A DNA stretch of 64,000 nucleotides, taken from Filosporella fistucella (taxonomy: Eukaryota; Ascomycota; Leotiomycetes; Helotiales). The notes under the pieces are model-generated. The model worked only from the letters and a program-made list of their open reading frames with translations, was not told the DNA's origin and ran no database searches. The DNA is taken from positions 868,001-932,000 of the forward strand of contig JAQJZZ010000012.1 in assembly GCA_030077755.1 (NCBI GenBank). The letters run 5' to 3'. Below, piece after piece: positions 21,551-32,657 of this stretch. A program made the position numbers and the translations under genes. Each line of letters opens with the position of its first letter. The stretch's first letter is position 1.

Positions 21551-22647
21551 ATGCGCCCACGCTTTCTCTTCGTACCCCTCCTTCTCTTCTTTATATTCAT
21601 CTATGTCTCTCTTCGCCTCCATGCCTTCATCCGAATATTCTTCGCCCATTCTGGCCCCTCACTCAGCCAAATCCAGATCCTAGATGCTTATACAACTGAT
21701 CCAGTGGCCATCAAAGAATATGGAGGCGTGGAAGGGGCAGTGAGAGATAGGATACAGCATATCCCGAAAATTGTACATCAGATATTTCAGAACTGGACGG
21801 ATGTACACAATGAGGAGTTGCCGGAAGATTGGAGGGTGTTGAGTGAGAGGTGTAGGAGGGGTGGTGGGGATGATAATTATGATGGGGAATGGAAATATTT
21901 TGTAGGTATCCTTTCTTTCCTCGACGAAAATAAGGTGTAGAGGACATGAGAGAATGCCGAAACGGGAGAAGATATAATTCTGATTGATTGTAGTTATGGA
22001 CACCCTCAAACTCCACCACCTTCCTCAAAACATATTACCCCTGGTTTCTCCCAACCTACATCTCCTACCCTTTTCCAATCCAACGTACGCATGCCCTCCG
22101 CTACTTTCTCATCTACCATTTCGGGGGCATGTACATCGATCTCGACAACGGTTGTACTTCAGATCTATCTCCTCTGCTGTATTACCCCTCCTTTGTCATC
22201 GATAGCGGCAGAACAGCATTGAGTAATAGTATATTTGGGAGTAAACCACATCATCCTTTCTGGCAACAGGTAATAGAGAGCTTGGAGAGATATAACTGGG
22301 ATTATGTGTTCCCCTATGTGAGAATTAGTTGGACGAGCGGCAATTGGTTCCTTACTTCTGTGTGGGAGGAGTATTTTGCTGGGATGAAGAGTGGAGGAGA
22401 GGATCCGATTAGAGTGATTATGGATGCTAGGATGAAGGGGGAATGGACCTTCTTTAGTCAGGGCGGAGGGGCTACTTGGGGCAATTGGGACAACTATTTT
22501 TGGCTGTGGGTTGGAGATCATTTGGCGCTGCTTGGATTGGGAGGGGTGGGAATCATTGTTGGATTGGGATGTGTGGGGAGATGTTGTGTCAGAAGGAGAT
22601 ATAGGAGGATTGGAGCTGGGAGGAGGAAGAAGGAAGACGATGTTTGA
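21551..22647 (+). CDS. GT32 mannosyltransferase, MIPC synthase (Sur1/Csh1)-like
   Basis: Golgi type II membrane glycosyltransferase. The closest known role is adding mannose to inositol phosphorylceramide, with Och1-type protein mannosylation as the alternative. Exons 21551-21901 and 21994-22647 (92-bp intron) give 334 aa. The start at 21551 puts a signal anchor (FLFVPLLLFFIFIYVSLRL) at the N-terminus. IPKIVHQIFQNW opens the GT32 fold, EWKYF/LWTPSNS spans the splice and HFGGMYIDLDNGC carries the metal/nucleotide-sugar-binding D166-L167-D168. Two C-terminal helices (FWLWVGDHLALLGLGGVGIIVGL) and a basic KKEDDV tail match the Sur1/Csh1 layout. Earlier in-frame ATGs at 21421 and 21341 are less likely. 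Confidence 0.88.
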
Positions 22648-22781
22648 CCGTAGGTACTTCTCCGTTGAGGGGCTGTAAATTTATCAATGCGATACCCCGA
22701 GCATCGACGCGGTAATTAACTCCTTGGTCTTTCATTCAGACTTCCAATCTTCTAAGTGAACACTCTTTCCATCCATTCTGC

Positions 22782-22997
22782 TCAGAGTATACCTACCAAA
22801 ATCCATTGCTTCATTCCTTCCTCGAATTGTATCCATAGCTGGTACAATACCCGAACATAAAGGGGATAAAAAAGGATGATCAAAAAAATAGTAAGGGCTG
22901 TGGCGAATGGTGCCAAGTAGATTACGAAGAAGAGCCACATTGTAAGAATTATGGCTAGGATGCCTATGTTCTCTGGAGAATGGTCTTCAAGATCCAT
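22782..22997 (-). CDS. Small hydrophobic membrane protein, hypothetical
   Basis: A 71-residue frame with two or three hydrophobic segments (ILAIILTMWLFFVIYLAPF and ALTIFLIILFYPLYVRVLY) after an acidic start MDLEDHSPEN. It converges on the GT32 gene. A GTAGGT sequence near the end could be a 5' splice site to a short second exon at about 22732-22760, which would change the last residues. Family unknown. Length and composition make it plausible, not proven. Confidence 0.4.
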   Translation of the reverse strand: MDLEDHSPENIGILAIILTMWLFFVIYLAPFATALTIFLIILFYPLYVRVLYQLWIQFEEGMKQWILVGIL

Positions 22998-23872
22998 TTT
23001 AGTAATTTAAGTCGAAAGGCGAAAGTAATTTTGATAAGTGAGTAAATGGGGCTATGATTGCTTGGGTTACGAATGAGCGGGGGTGAATTATTAATATGAG
23101 CCTCGTCCTCAAGAAATCGAATTTTGGAATCGATGAGACTGCTCCGTCTGATTCGGGACTACCTTAGATGCTTCGGAAAAGAGTCACTTGAGTATCTAGA
23201 GAAAGATATCAGTCTCTAGATTACTCTCAGAACATAAAATGGGCGCGTCTAATCTTTTCATACCAGCACATTGTCTAAGTGTCTGACATTGCCAAATTCT
23301 TTCAGGAGCTTGAGGCTAAGCATCAAAGACTTAAAACTCCCCCACCGCTCAGCTGCAGTACGGATTTCTACCTTATTGAGGCGCGGTTTCAAAGGTGAAT
23401 TACATAATGAGGAAGAATCCTCATGCTCTGGCAGGAGGTGATAGAGAAGGAATGAAGATCGTAGAACTGCAACCCGAATTTAGAAAAGAAACTCAACCAG
23501 TGACTCTTAATGAAACTCGGAAGGCTACACTGCGTCGATACGTCGGAACTAGAAGGTAAATATATATAAGCATCACGCAGAGGAATTTTGAGGAATTTTA
23601 TGCCTCATGGTAAGTTTGATGGTGGGTTGATACGACGATCCCAAGGCATGGTTGATTCAGCGACACATTCAGCGACGAGTACCCCGGACGTAGAAACTAC
23701 TTCATTCCGAAGATTTGTATTCAGCATTAGCCATATCCGCGAACTTCTTCTACTCCCCTTCTTCTACCTAGCCCTCCCCCACCTCTGATCTCCCGCAGTT
23801 CTGTTCTCAGTACCAACCCCTATCAAGCTCTCGCTTTCAAAACAGCCCGGTTCTTAATCTATAAACAACCCC
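22998..23872. other. intergenic stretch
   Basis: A TATA-like run (AAATATATATAAGC) occurs near 23560 on the plus strand, but no credible gene follows it. The only frame there is 66 codons with no motif. Confidence 0.35.
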
Positions 23873-25086
23873 TCAGACACAGGCGTGGCTTTCATCTCTG
23901 CCCGAAAAAATGAGCATACACTCTCTCACAATGTTAAGCCTCAACTCACGATCTATTTGGATTTCCTGAATCAGGTCATTTCCAGGATAATCATCAACGT
24001 CCAAATCCAAATATCCAGAGTCCGCCCACTTCCTCGCTGAAATGAAGAGAGATTTCCCATTCATGGTTTTATCTGATAGGATACGAAGGAGACAGCTTCC
24101 AGCATCTTGTGTTGTCGCGAACTCCACCCCACGTTTCTTGACATGGGCGAAGGCTTCGGCGGATAGAATGTTGGTTTTAACGTACCTAGAACACTTTTTT
24201 GAGACTTAAAGCCCGGTTTGAGATAGGTAGGATACTCACCATGGGGAAATAACATTCACTCTGCTCCCATAATAAAATGCTGTTCTTCTCAAACCATGCA
24301 TTATGCCCCTCACAGCCCATTTCGTGCTCGGATACACGGGACCTCTCAGACAGTCCAGGAAGGCTGCGCCGGAGCCGATAAGGACTAAACAGGTATCTTC
24401 CTGTTTCGGTGAAGGAATCTCCCCGTTTTGTTTGACAAAGTAATGTAGTGCCAGCTTTGTGGTATAGAGAGTTCCTTTGAGATTGACATCGACTGTCTTC
24501 AAGTCCGGTTTGGAAGGTGGTTGGTCTGCGCCTGATGGGAGTATTAGACTGTTCTTGATATGGAGAGCGAGGGAGGGCAATCACCAGAGTATGTGAAGAC
24601 TTCGTCGTGGAGACAGATACCTGCGTTGGCAACGACGTAGTCAATCTTGCCTGTAAAGGATAGAGCCTCGGTAAAGAGGTTTACTTGATCGTCCCATTCT
24701 GTGACGTTGCATTTCACGTATTTTGCGCTGCATTGTCGTTGATCAGATCAAACTATTTGTTGCGTGAGGGGTGGAGTCTTACTTTCCAAGTTCTGATGCC
24801 AGTTTTGGGCCGCCAACTGCATCCAAGTCGCCGACACACACATTGACACTATCAAAATTGGTTAGTACATCGAACCAAAGTATTAATTGGATTTCATACC
24901 CAGCTGCAGAAAGTGCCCTGACATAAGCTTCACCGATCCCATTGGCACCTGGGTGGTAGTTAATACTGGTAACTGAATGCAGGAGAAGATTTCACCTCCA
25001 GTAACAATAGCAGTTTTTCCTTTGAGATTTTCCGATGAAATGTTCTGCGAGCAGTCTACAGGAGCAGAGACAGCATAACCTTCCAT
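23873..25086 (-). CDS. Short-chain dehydrogenase/reductase, 15-PGDH-like
   Basis: Classical NAD(P)-dependent oxidoreductase acting on an alcohol or ketone. Six exons on the minus strand: 25086-24996, 24948-24900, 24848-24783, 24727-24585, 24531-24240 and 24185-23873, giving 317 aa. Cofactor motif TGGANGIG is at 29-36, split by the first intron; NVCVGDLDAVG gives an acidic residue after beta-2, favouring NAD. VVANAG stabilises the sheet, and Ser170 with Y183-P-S-T-K187 forms the active site. SPWYVKTN follows across the last splice. Overall it resembles 15-hydroxyprostaglandin dehydrogenase-type fungal SDRs. An upstream in-frame ATG at 25233 would add a hydrophobic stretch, but the conserved fold starts close to 25086. 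Substrate unknown. Confidence 0.87.
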
Positions 25087-26808
25087 GGCGAGTTGAAAGG
25101 GTGGTTTTGAAAATCGAGAAACAACTGAAAATGGTTTGAATTGAGTCGGAACGAGATTCTTCTGGAAGATCTTCAAGCAATAAGTATTCAAGAGAAAATG
25201 GAAATGAGATATGAATATTGAGACTACCATCATATCCCTATATATAATTACTCAGATTCAAATGTTAAGTGACTGACGTTGTCCTTGGCCAATAGCGAGT
25301 CGTCGAAAATATGCAGCTTGCTGACGGTCTAGTCTACAATCAGTAAGTATCAAGAGTCTGCCAGTTGCTTGCGGGGTGACACGACCAATTTATCAGCAAG
25401 AACCCAAGGCCGGATAAAGAAGGCAGTAGCCATATAGAAGATCTTGGAATCTGGACCATAGAAATAAATCATTGAGGTCACTGAGTTGTGTTGCGAACGG
25501 CTAAAATTGACGCCCTGAACTTCTCAGTACTAGCGAGAATTGAGGCGCAAATTGCCACACCACCCGACTATTCTCTGCAAAGGTAACTAGGTGCCTATGC
25601 AGTACTTATCGTGCGAAGAAATTTGCCTTGGTTTCTGGATGCTCAAGTCTCGATTGCTCAGCTAAGAATTATCATGCAGGCCTGGATCACTTCCTAATTA
25701 TCTTATACGACTTCAATCATTACCCAGTGCTTCGGAGCTTTAACATCCTCTGGAATTGGCGCGTATCTACTTACGTCTTCTAAAGGAATCGTGTAAGAAG
25801 CTACGCTGTAGTACTGCCTGTTGCGAGGTTTCCTTTAGACTGGGCTCGAACTATTGATGGTGTAGAGGCCTTCAAACATCTGTAAAGGTGATGTCATAGA
25901 GCTCTTAAAAGTCTAGACCGAAATGGAGACTAAGAGGCAGGGAAAACAGGAGATAGATTTAAACAACAATCTCAATGGCTCACTTGGGTGTGTGATGTTT
26001 ATCTTGTCCTTTAAATCAACTAGTTGTTGAAAAATATAGTCTGTCAAAATCATTCTTCAAAGCGTATACTAACTAGACATTATTCTGGTGCACAAGTGAA
26101 AGAAACAATCTTTCAAATCTCAAGAATCGAACACCACTCTGAGGGGAAGCTTGGCTCTATCTTTTTGTGCATGCTTATGAAGAGAATGCTACTTTCAAGC
26201 TGAAGTTCTCTTCTGGACTTCAAGCAGGCTGGAGATGAAATCAAAACAATATACAGCAAACGCAGAAGATGAGAATCAGAAATCCTTCCAGCAAGCGACA
26301 GTCACAGAGAAGGGAGATTCGAATGAAGTGTCAAATGGAAAGCTCAGCTCGGTCCGGTTTCCTAAATCTTTTGTCTGAAGGATTTTGGAGCCATGATTAT
26401 CCTTCACGGGAGGATCTACAACATCCGACTAGTCTTTCATTTGATGACAACAAGAAACCGTCGGTAGTACTGCTTGAACAGTTGACCTCTCAGTTGTTGT
26501 TGATGCATGCGCTATTCTTTTATTGTGTGTACTTCTGTTGGGGGCCACTTGGTATGGGAGATAACTCGTCACTTTCGACATAAAAAGTACGCAGAAGAGT
26601 CGCAATTCAGCTCCGAGTAAGGTAACAAATCATGCCCCAAGAAGATTGTAGACAATAGTTTACCTTATTGGTAGGGGCCGAGGCTCAGATTCGTCCCATT
26701 GTTTTCGATCGAGCAGCTAGCCTATCGAGTTACACCCCAAACTCGTTATCTTGATTCGATGTGTGCTACTCAACCCAAACATTCTCCAAACTGAAGTTAA
26801 GATCCATC
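25087..26808. other. long intergenic stretch
   Basis: About 1.7 kb without a supportable gene. A 104-codon plus-strand frame at 26269-26583 has mixed composition and one hydrophobic segment, but no motif or splice partner. No RNA gene seen. Confidence 0.35.
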
Positions 26809-27543
26809 ATGGGTCCCAAGAAGGGTAAGGAATTGCGATATGGTTTACAAGTGCCATGATGCTGACTCAAGTCTCAGCGAAAGAAAAGGTCCAAGACCAG
26901 GACGATGCAACTGATGCTGCACCCAGTGGTATGACGCCCTCATTGGATCAAAACCGTGTCTTCTGACTTCCCAGTAGCAAAGCGCAAGCGTGCCCCAGCC
27001 CGAAGCCGCCGTGCTACTCGCCGCAAGACGACAGCTGCCACTGCTCGAGCCAGTACCCCAGAGTCGGAGGAAGAGCCTGATCTTGGCCCTGATACCCACC
27101 CTTTCTGCTGCAACAAAATCGAACTTTGCATCGGCGAGAGGATGACCAGATTCTACAAGAAGATCGGCAAGGATGTGAAGGAGCTTGGTGGAAATTATGA
27201 AGACGGTCCTTTCAGCAAGATTTGTTGTTTCGCGGCTTGGTCTCTGTCCGTTCTTCCCCACAAGATTGTAGCCAAGCCCGCAGTCCTCGAGGAGCCCGAA
27301 TTCATAATCGAGTTTCGACCATACACTACGGACAGCGTCACCCCTACTCGATCTACCTCAAGATGGTTCATTCCCAGCGGCGTGAAGCAGGATCAGTTCA
27401 ACGAATTGGTCGGAAATTTCAATGTCGGAGGTTTTTCTAAGGCTGCGGCAGATACAGAGGTATGGTTCAAGTGCCCAGAGTTTGAGCATGAAGATTTGAG
27501 ATTCTGCTTGACATATTGGGTAAAGATGCTTGTTGCAGGCTGA
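26809..27543 (+). CDS. Small basic, probably nuclear protein of unknown function
   Basis: Exons 26809-26824, 26878-26928 and 26975-27543 (introns 53 and 46 bp) give 211 aa. It starts MGPKKAKEKVQDQDDATDAAPS and continues with a strongly basic segment, KRKRAPARSRRATRRK, that looks like a nuclear localisation signal or DNA/RNA-binding tail. Then come a Ser/Glu spacer and a compact domain of about 140 residues (CCNKIELCIGERMTRFYKKIGKDV through WFKCPEFEHEDLRFCLTYWVK). I do not recognise that domain. The tiny 16-nt first exon is supported by a GTAAGG donor and a CTGAC branch site. It lies head-to-tail with the phosphate exporter gene. Confidence 0.65.
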
Positions 27544-27921
27544 AGGATGGGAGATTGAGAAGGTGATTCAGCAACCGAGCCGAATACCGACTGAATGAAG
27601 ATACCCAAGTTGCATACTGTGCTGCTGTCCAAATTGTGAAACAGTCTTCAAGAATGTATCTGTGAAGTCTTTAAAGCAGACCTGAAGAAGAGTGATAATG
27701 TCACTCCTCGCTTAATGAATAGAAGGAGGGGCTTTAAGGGGGCGCCGGCTTTACGGGTAATCATCGGCTTATCCAGCTAGCTGGCATTCAAATCTGCATG
27801 TGCCGAGCAACAGACGTAACCGGTTTTTGGAATGCCATGAAAGAGCTCAATTTACCCAAGATACCGAGCAATTGCAACAATTTGATGCTATGTACAGGCT
27901 GTTTCCCAGTCTTTGCGCAGG
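27544..27921. promoter_or_regulatory. Intergenic spacer and presumed promoter of SPX-EXS gene
   Basis: 378 bp between two plus-strand genes. No coding frame is evident and no named motif stands out. Confidence 0.3.
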
Positions 27922-30900
27922 ATGAAGTTTGCCAAAGAGCTAGAACAGGATCTCGTCCCAGGTAAATAGCCTGAGCAATACCCTGTGCTACAGCGAGTGT
28001 AACGCTGACAATAAACAGAATGGCGCATGAAATATCTCGACTACAAAGCAGGAAAGAAACATGTGAAAGCTGTCGCTCGAGCTCAGAACCGCGTCAATGC
28101 AACTCCTCGGACTCCTTCTCCTCCCAACCTTCTTCCACGAAACCATAGCTTGTACGGCGCGACATCACCAGTCACGGCAAGGACGAAACCTGCCTCCACA
28201 CATAATGGATTTGATGGGGCAAACCAAGGACCAACTTCTTCTCTTCGAATCTCTCCCGCTCCTCTTGCGGCAGATTCAAGACCTGCTTCCGACTCATCAG
28301 AGGAGGACCCGTTTGGGAAGCTGAAGAAGACTCCGCCTATGCCCGTGCCGTCAAAGAAAAGATATTCTGAACAATCCGATACGAACCAAAACTATGGAAG
28401 CTTTGTGCCAACACCCCCTGGCAAAGCAAAACACCCCTTTGAACTTCCGGGTCCTGCTCTGACTCCTGAGACCAGAGCCCAGGGTCATTCTGGGACTCTT
28501 ACCCCAAATCCAAGCTTTCTGCTGGACGGCGCAAATTCGAGTGGTGCACCTGCGGCTCCTCAACATGCTTACGAAGTTGGCACTACGACTACCCCTCCCC
28601 GAAGAAATGGAACATTTGCAAGTTTACGAACCCGTTTTCCTCCCAGCGGCGAGGTGCGGCCTTTTATGCGGAGGATGTTTTCTGTTGGGACACCACTTAC
28701 ACCCGCTGAATCTCGTCGGGTTGATGTTGACATGGTAGCCATTGACCATGTAAAGGAGCGGCAGAAGGACTTTTTCAAATGGATAGACAAGGAACTAGAT
28801 AAAGTGGAAACATTTTACAAATCAAAAGAGGACGAAGCAGGACATCGACTGGCGGTTCTACGAGATCAATTACATGAGATGCGGAATCGAAGAATTGAGG
28901 AAGTTGCTGCTGCACAACATGCAAAGGCAATTCGGAAAGAAGAGGAACAGAAGCTGTTCAATTTTCAAAGTAGCCATGGGATGGGGCAATCCAAAAAAGA
29001 TGATGATTATAGGCCTACATCTAGAGATAAGTTGGATGCATGGTTGGACCCATTCCAGAAGGCAATTGGACATGCAAGAGCAAGAGTCACTGGCCCCCGT
29101 CCAGGCTCCAATTCGAAAGCATTACAAGCTATGGGAGAGTCTCCTGAATTGCGAGCAAAGAACCAAGCAGAATACAATCGACGAATGGACGAAGGTCGAG
29201 ACTATGTCCGCAGACCCCACTATCATGACGACGTACCTTACAGGACTGCTAAGAGAAAGCTGAAACTCGCTCTACAAGAATTTTACCGTGGTATGGAGTT
29301 GCTCAAATCCTATTCTTTACTCAACCGTACTGCATTTCGAAAGATCAACAAGAAGTACGATAAGGCAATTGATGCCCATCCACCTCTACGGTACATGTCT
29401 GAGAAGGTCAATAAGGCTTGGTTTGTTCAGAGTGACGTCCTTGATGGACACCTACACGCCGTTGAAGATTTGTATGCTCGATACTTTGAGCGTGGAAATC
29501 GCAAAATTGCCAGTGGAAAGTTGCGAAGCAGTTCAGGCCGACGAGCTGACCAGTCTGCTAGTGCCTTCCAAAATGGGATTTTCATTGGCCTTGGAGCTGT
29601 CTTTGCTGTGCAAGGCGTTGTCTATGGTGGAGAACTGCTCTTCGACAATGATCCTACCGTCAAGGTCCAGACAAGCTATCTCATGCAAATATATGGTGGA
29701 TATTTCCTCGCGCTCTACCTATTCTCCTGGTTTTGTTTGGATTGCAGCATATGGACCAGAAACAAAATCAACTATCAATTTGTTTTCGAATTCGACCCTA
29801 GACACAACCTAGACTGGCGGCAACTTTCCGAATTCCCCTCATTCTTGCTGCTAGTCCTGGGGCTCTTTCTTTGGCTCAATTTCTCGAGATATGGAGCACC
29901 AGAGATGTATATATATTACCCAGTTATCCTAATATTTGTCACGGCGGTTCTTATCTTCCTTCCCGCGCCTTACATATTTCATCGGAGTCGTAGATGGTTT
30001 GTTTACTCACATGTAAGGGAGCCCCGTCGATCTGATCTCTTCTTACTAATATGATATAGTGGCGTTTGCTTCTAGCCGGATTATACCCTGTCGAGTTTCG
30101 AGATTTCTTTTTGGGCGATATGTATTGCTCTTTGACTTATTTTACGAGTGTAGGTGCATTCAAATTTGGTCGAACCATCGCTAACACCCACTAGAACATA
30201 GAGTTGTTTTTTTGCTTGTATGCCCATTATTGGAACAATCCAGCGCAATGCAACTCGACACATTCGCGCCTACTCGGATTCTTTTCCACTATACCAGGTA
30301 TATGGCGTGCACTGCAATGCCTAAGACGTTATTATGACACGAGAAACATCTTCCCGCACTTGGTAAATTGTGGCAAATATGTAATGACAATTTTGTACTA
30401 TGTTTGCCTCAGCATTTACAGAATTGACCATTCCCGAGGAAACCTAGCACTGTTTGTCACAATTGCTACCATCAATTCTATCTATACATGTAAGCGTGAA
30501 ATAACATTGTTCTGGCCTTGCTAATATGTGTTAGCTGTCTGGGATCTGCTGATGGATTGGTCATTGTTACAACCCCATGCATCCAAAAAATATCTGCGAG
30601 ACGTTCGTGGTTATAAGAATCCTCTGTGGTACTATCTCGCCATGTTTATCGATCCTGTACTCCGTTTCAACTGGATTTTCTATGCAATATATACGCAGGA
30701 TCTTCAGCACAGTACGATAGTCTCATTTCTGGTAGCCTTCTCAGAAGTTACTAGACGAGGCGTATGGACCCTTTTTCGAGTCGAGAACGAACATTGCTCC
30801 AATGTTGCCCGTTTCAAAGCCTCCCGTGATGTTCCTTTGCCGTACTCAATTCCTTCCGAATCTGAAGAGGACTTCGAACGCACGCATCCTGAAGAAAGTA

Positions 30901-31283
30901 CCTCATCAGGGGAGCAGACAGTTCCTGTCTCGCCGGCTCTGTCACGACGTCGGACCGCCACAGGCGCTGCTTTGGAAGCTCAGGAATCCGCGACGTCTTC
31001 CATGCGCCGCCGTCCAATACCGCCTCGAACTTTCACAAGAATTGTGGCAGATGCTCACACACAAGATTTTGAGAAGAAACGCAAGCCTGGTGCCGGTGAT
31101 AGTGACAACGTGAACAATCGTAAGAGAGATGGAGAAGACGATGATGGGGAAGAAGTTGGTAGCAGTGATGATGACGATGAGGATGATTCGCAAGATGTGC
31201 TTGAGGCTGAAGCATTGTTGAGAGAAAGGACAAGGCAGGAGGAGAACGGAAATGGTAGTGGAGAGAGATCACAGATGGACTAG
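27922..31283 (+). CDS. SYG1: SPX-EXS protein, Syg1/XPR1-type phosphate exporter
   Basis: Membrane protein of the XPR1/PHO1/Syg1 family. The SPX domain senses inositol pyrophosphates and the EXS domain forms the phosphate path. Exons 27922-27961, 28019-30012, 30060-30149, 30195-30489 and 30535-31283 give 1055 aa. The SPX start, MKFAKELEQDLVPEWRMKYLDY, spans the first splice. A long Ser/Pro insert (about 35-225) separates it from the helical rest of SPX (FFKWIDKELDKVETFYKSKE; FRKINKKYDKAIDAHPPL). Membrane helices start near residue 535, and EXS is recognised by HWRLLLAGLYPVEFRDFFLGDM, NPAQCNS, TSVWDLLMDWSLL and VTRRGVWTLFRVENEH. The C-terminus is very acidic (DDDDEDDSQD). All introns are 45-57 bp. 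Confidence 0.93.
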
Positions 31284-32657
31284 AATCGTGTCGAGCTCGG
31301 ATTGAAATACTACCCTTATGCCTCTGTCTCCATCCGATGCACTGTATCAAATCCCTCTGCTTGCGACACCAAAAGTATCCATGTCGGACTCCTCTCGTCA
31401 TTGCCGCACTACTATATTGAATTCAGCGACTAGTGTCCGCTGCTAGGTAGTGTAAGCTCGAGCTCATCAGACGAGTTTCACAAGACTACCCTCATGTGTG
31501 GGAAGAAAATCTTAAATCTTACATTCGGAATCTGAAGTTAATTCCCTCTCCTTGTGTCAATGGAGCATAACTGTTTCCATTATATCTGCTATAAACATGC
31601 CAATCTCTAGTTCATCTTTGATACGCTCCCCCCTCCCCAATACAAAAAGCCTATCGTCGAAAGACCAACCAATGTAAAGTATAGTGATGTGCATTATATC
31701 AATAAGGATGTCCAACTGAATATGATTGCGATGCCGAGATGCAATGTTTCTGTGAGATATATCGTCTTGGACAGAGGTGTTTGGTTAGGTGTCGGGGATG
31801 GCATCTTGGTGTGCTGGGTTTGTGGATGTGGATGGATCGTGGTGAGTAGATTTGCGTAACTTGGTATTTTATGTTGATATGTGGGCTTAGTACCTAGTAT
31901 TAGGGACATTTGAAGAAGAAAAGGGTAACTTAAATAGGGATGTAGGGTATATAAATGCAGAGGATGAGGTGGTATACAAAGCTGAAGATTATGTTCTCTT
32001 CCCAGTTCGAGATTGTTTTGGCGTGTTGTGTTAAAGAATGATCCCTGTATGGAAATAAACTTGCGTTTCTCTGTGTTGCACTTAGGAGAACCTTAACAGA
32101 TGATGAAAATATATCTTCTGGGTGTTTTGATAGATGTTATTGATCTTCAGGGTTTATCTTACTACTTGGTTCGTTTTCGGTTGAGTTGTAAGGCAGCTCT
32201 TTCACGTTAATTGTAGGGAGTGTGGAAGTATGATAAGACGTCTCAGTGATATTTAAGGCTATATTGCTCGTCTGCCGATAGGATTGGAGGAGGTTGAGAT
32301 AGAAAGAAGATTACGGAGCTGAGACCGCTCACCTCAACAAAGGTAGTATTTATTCGAAACGAATGAATCGCTCGCTATTTGAAAGGTCAATATGCGGAGT
32401 GAAATCATCAAGCAGAAGGAATTCATGACCACATCAATTAAAAGTCTTGAAAAGTTCGATGAAAGAGATCAATGAGAGATCATACCTGGAAATAACTGAC
32501 ACGTTGTCGAAATACAAACAGATCCAGACAAAAGGAACTAAAATCATATATGAATAAATCACCCCACCACCTGACCCTCCAAAAACAATCTCATCAACAT
32601 GAAGACCCGCACTCTGCAACTTCAAAGCAATGGCACTCAACCAAATTAACTGACACA
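31284..32657. other. convergent intergenic stretch
   Basis: Between the 3' ends of the exporter and the 1033-aa gene. AT-rich, with no protein-like frame above about 120 codons and no RNA gene seen. Confidence 0.35.

Noticed and set aside
26090..26170. Possible tRNA because of a GTTCGATTC-like box on the minus strand
   Set aside because: No matching acceptor, D or anticodon arms around it.
26269..26583. 104-codon plus-strand frame in the 25-27 kb gap
   Set aside because: One hydrophobic patch only; no family features and no exon context.
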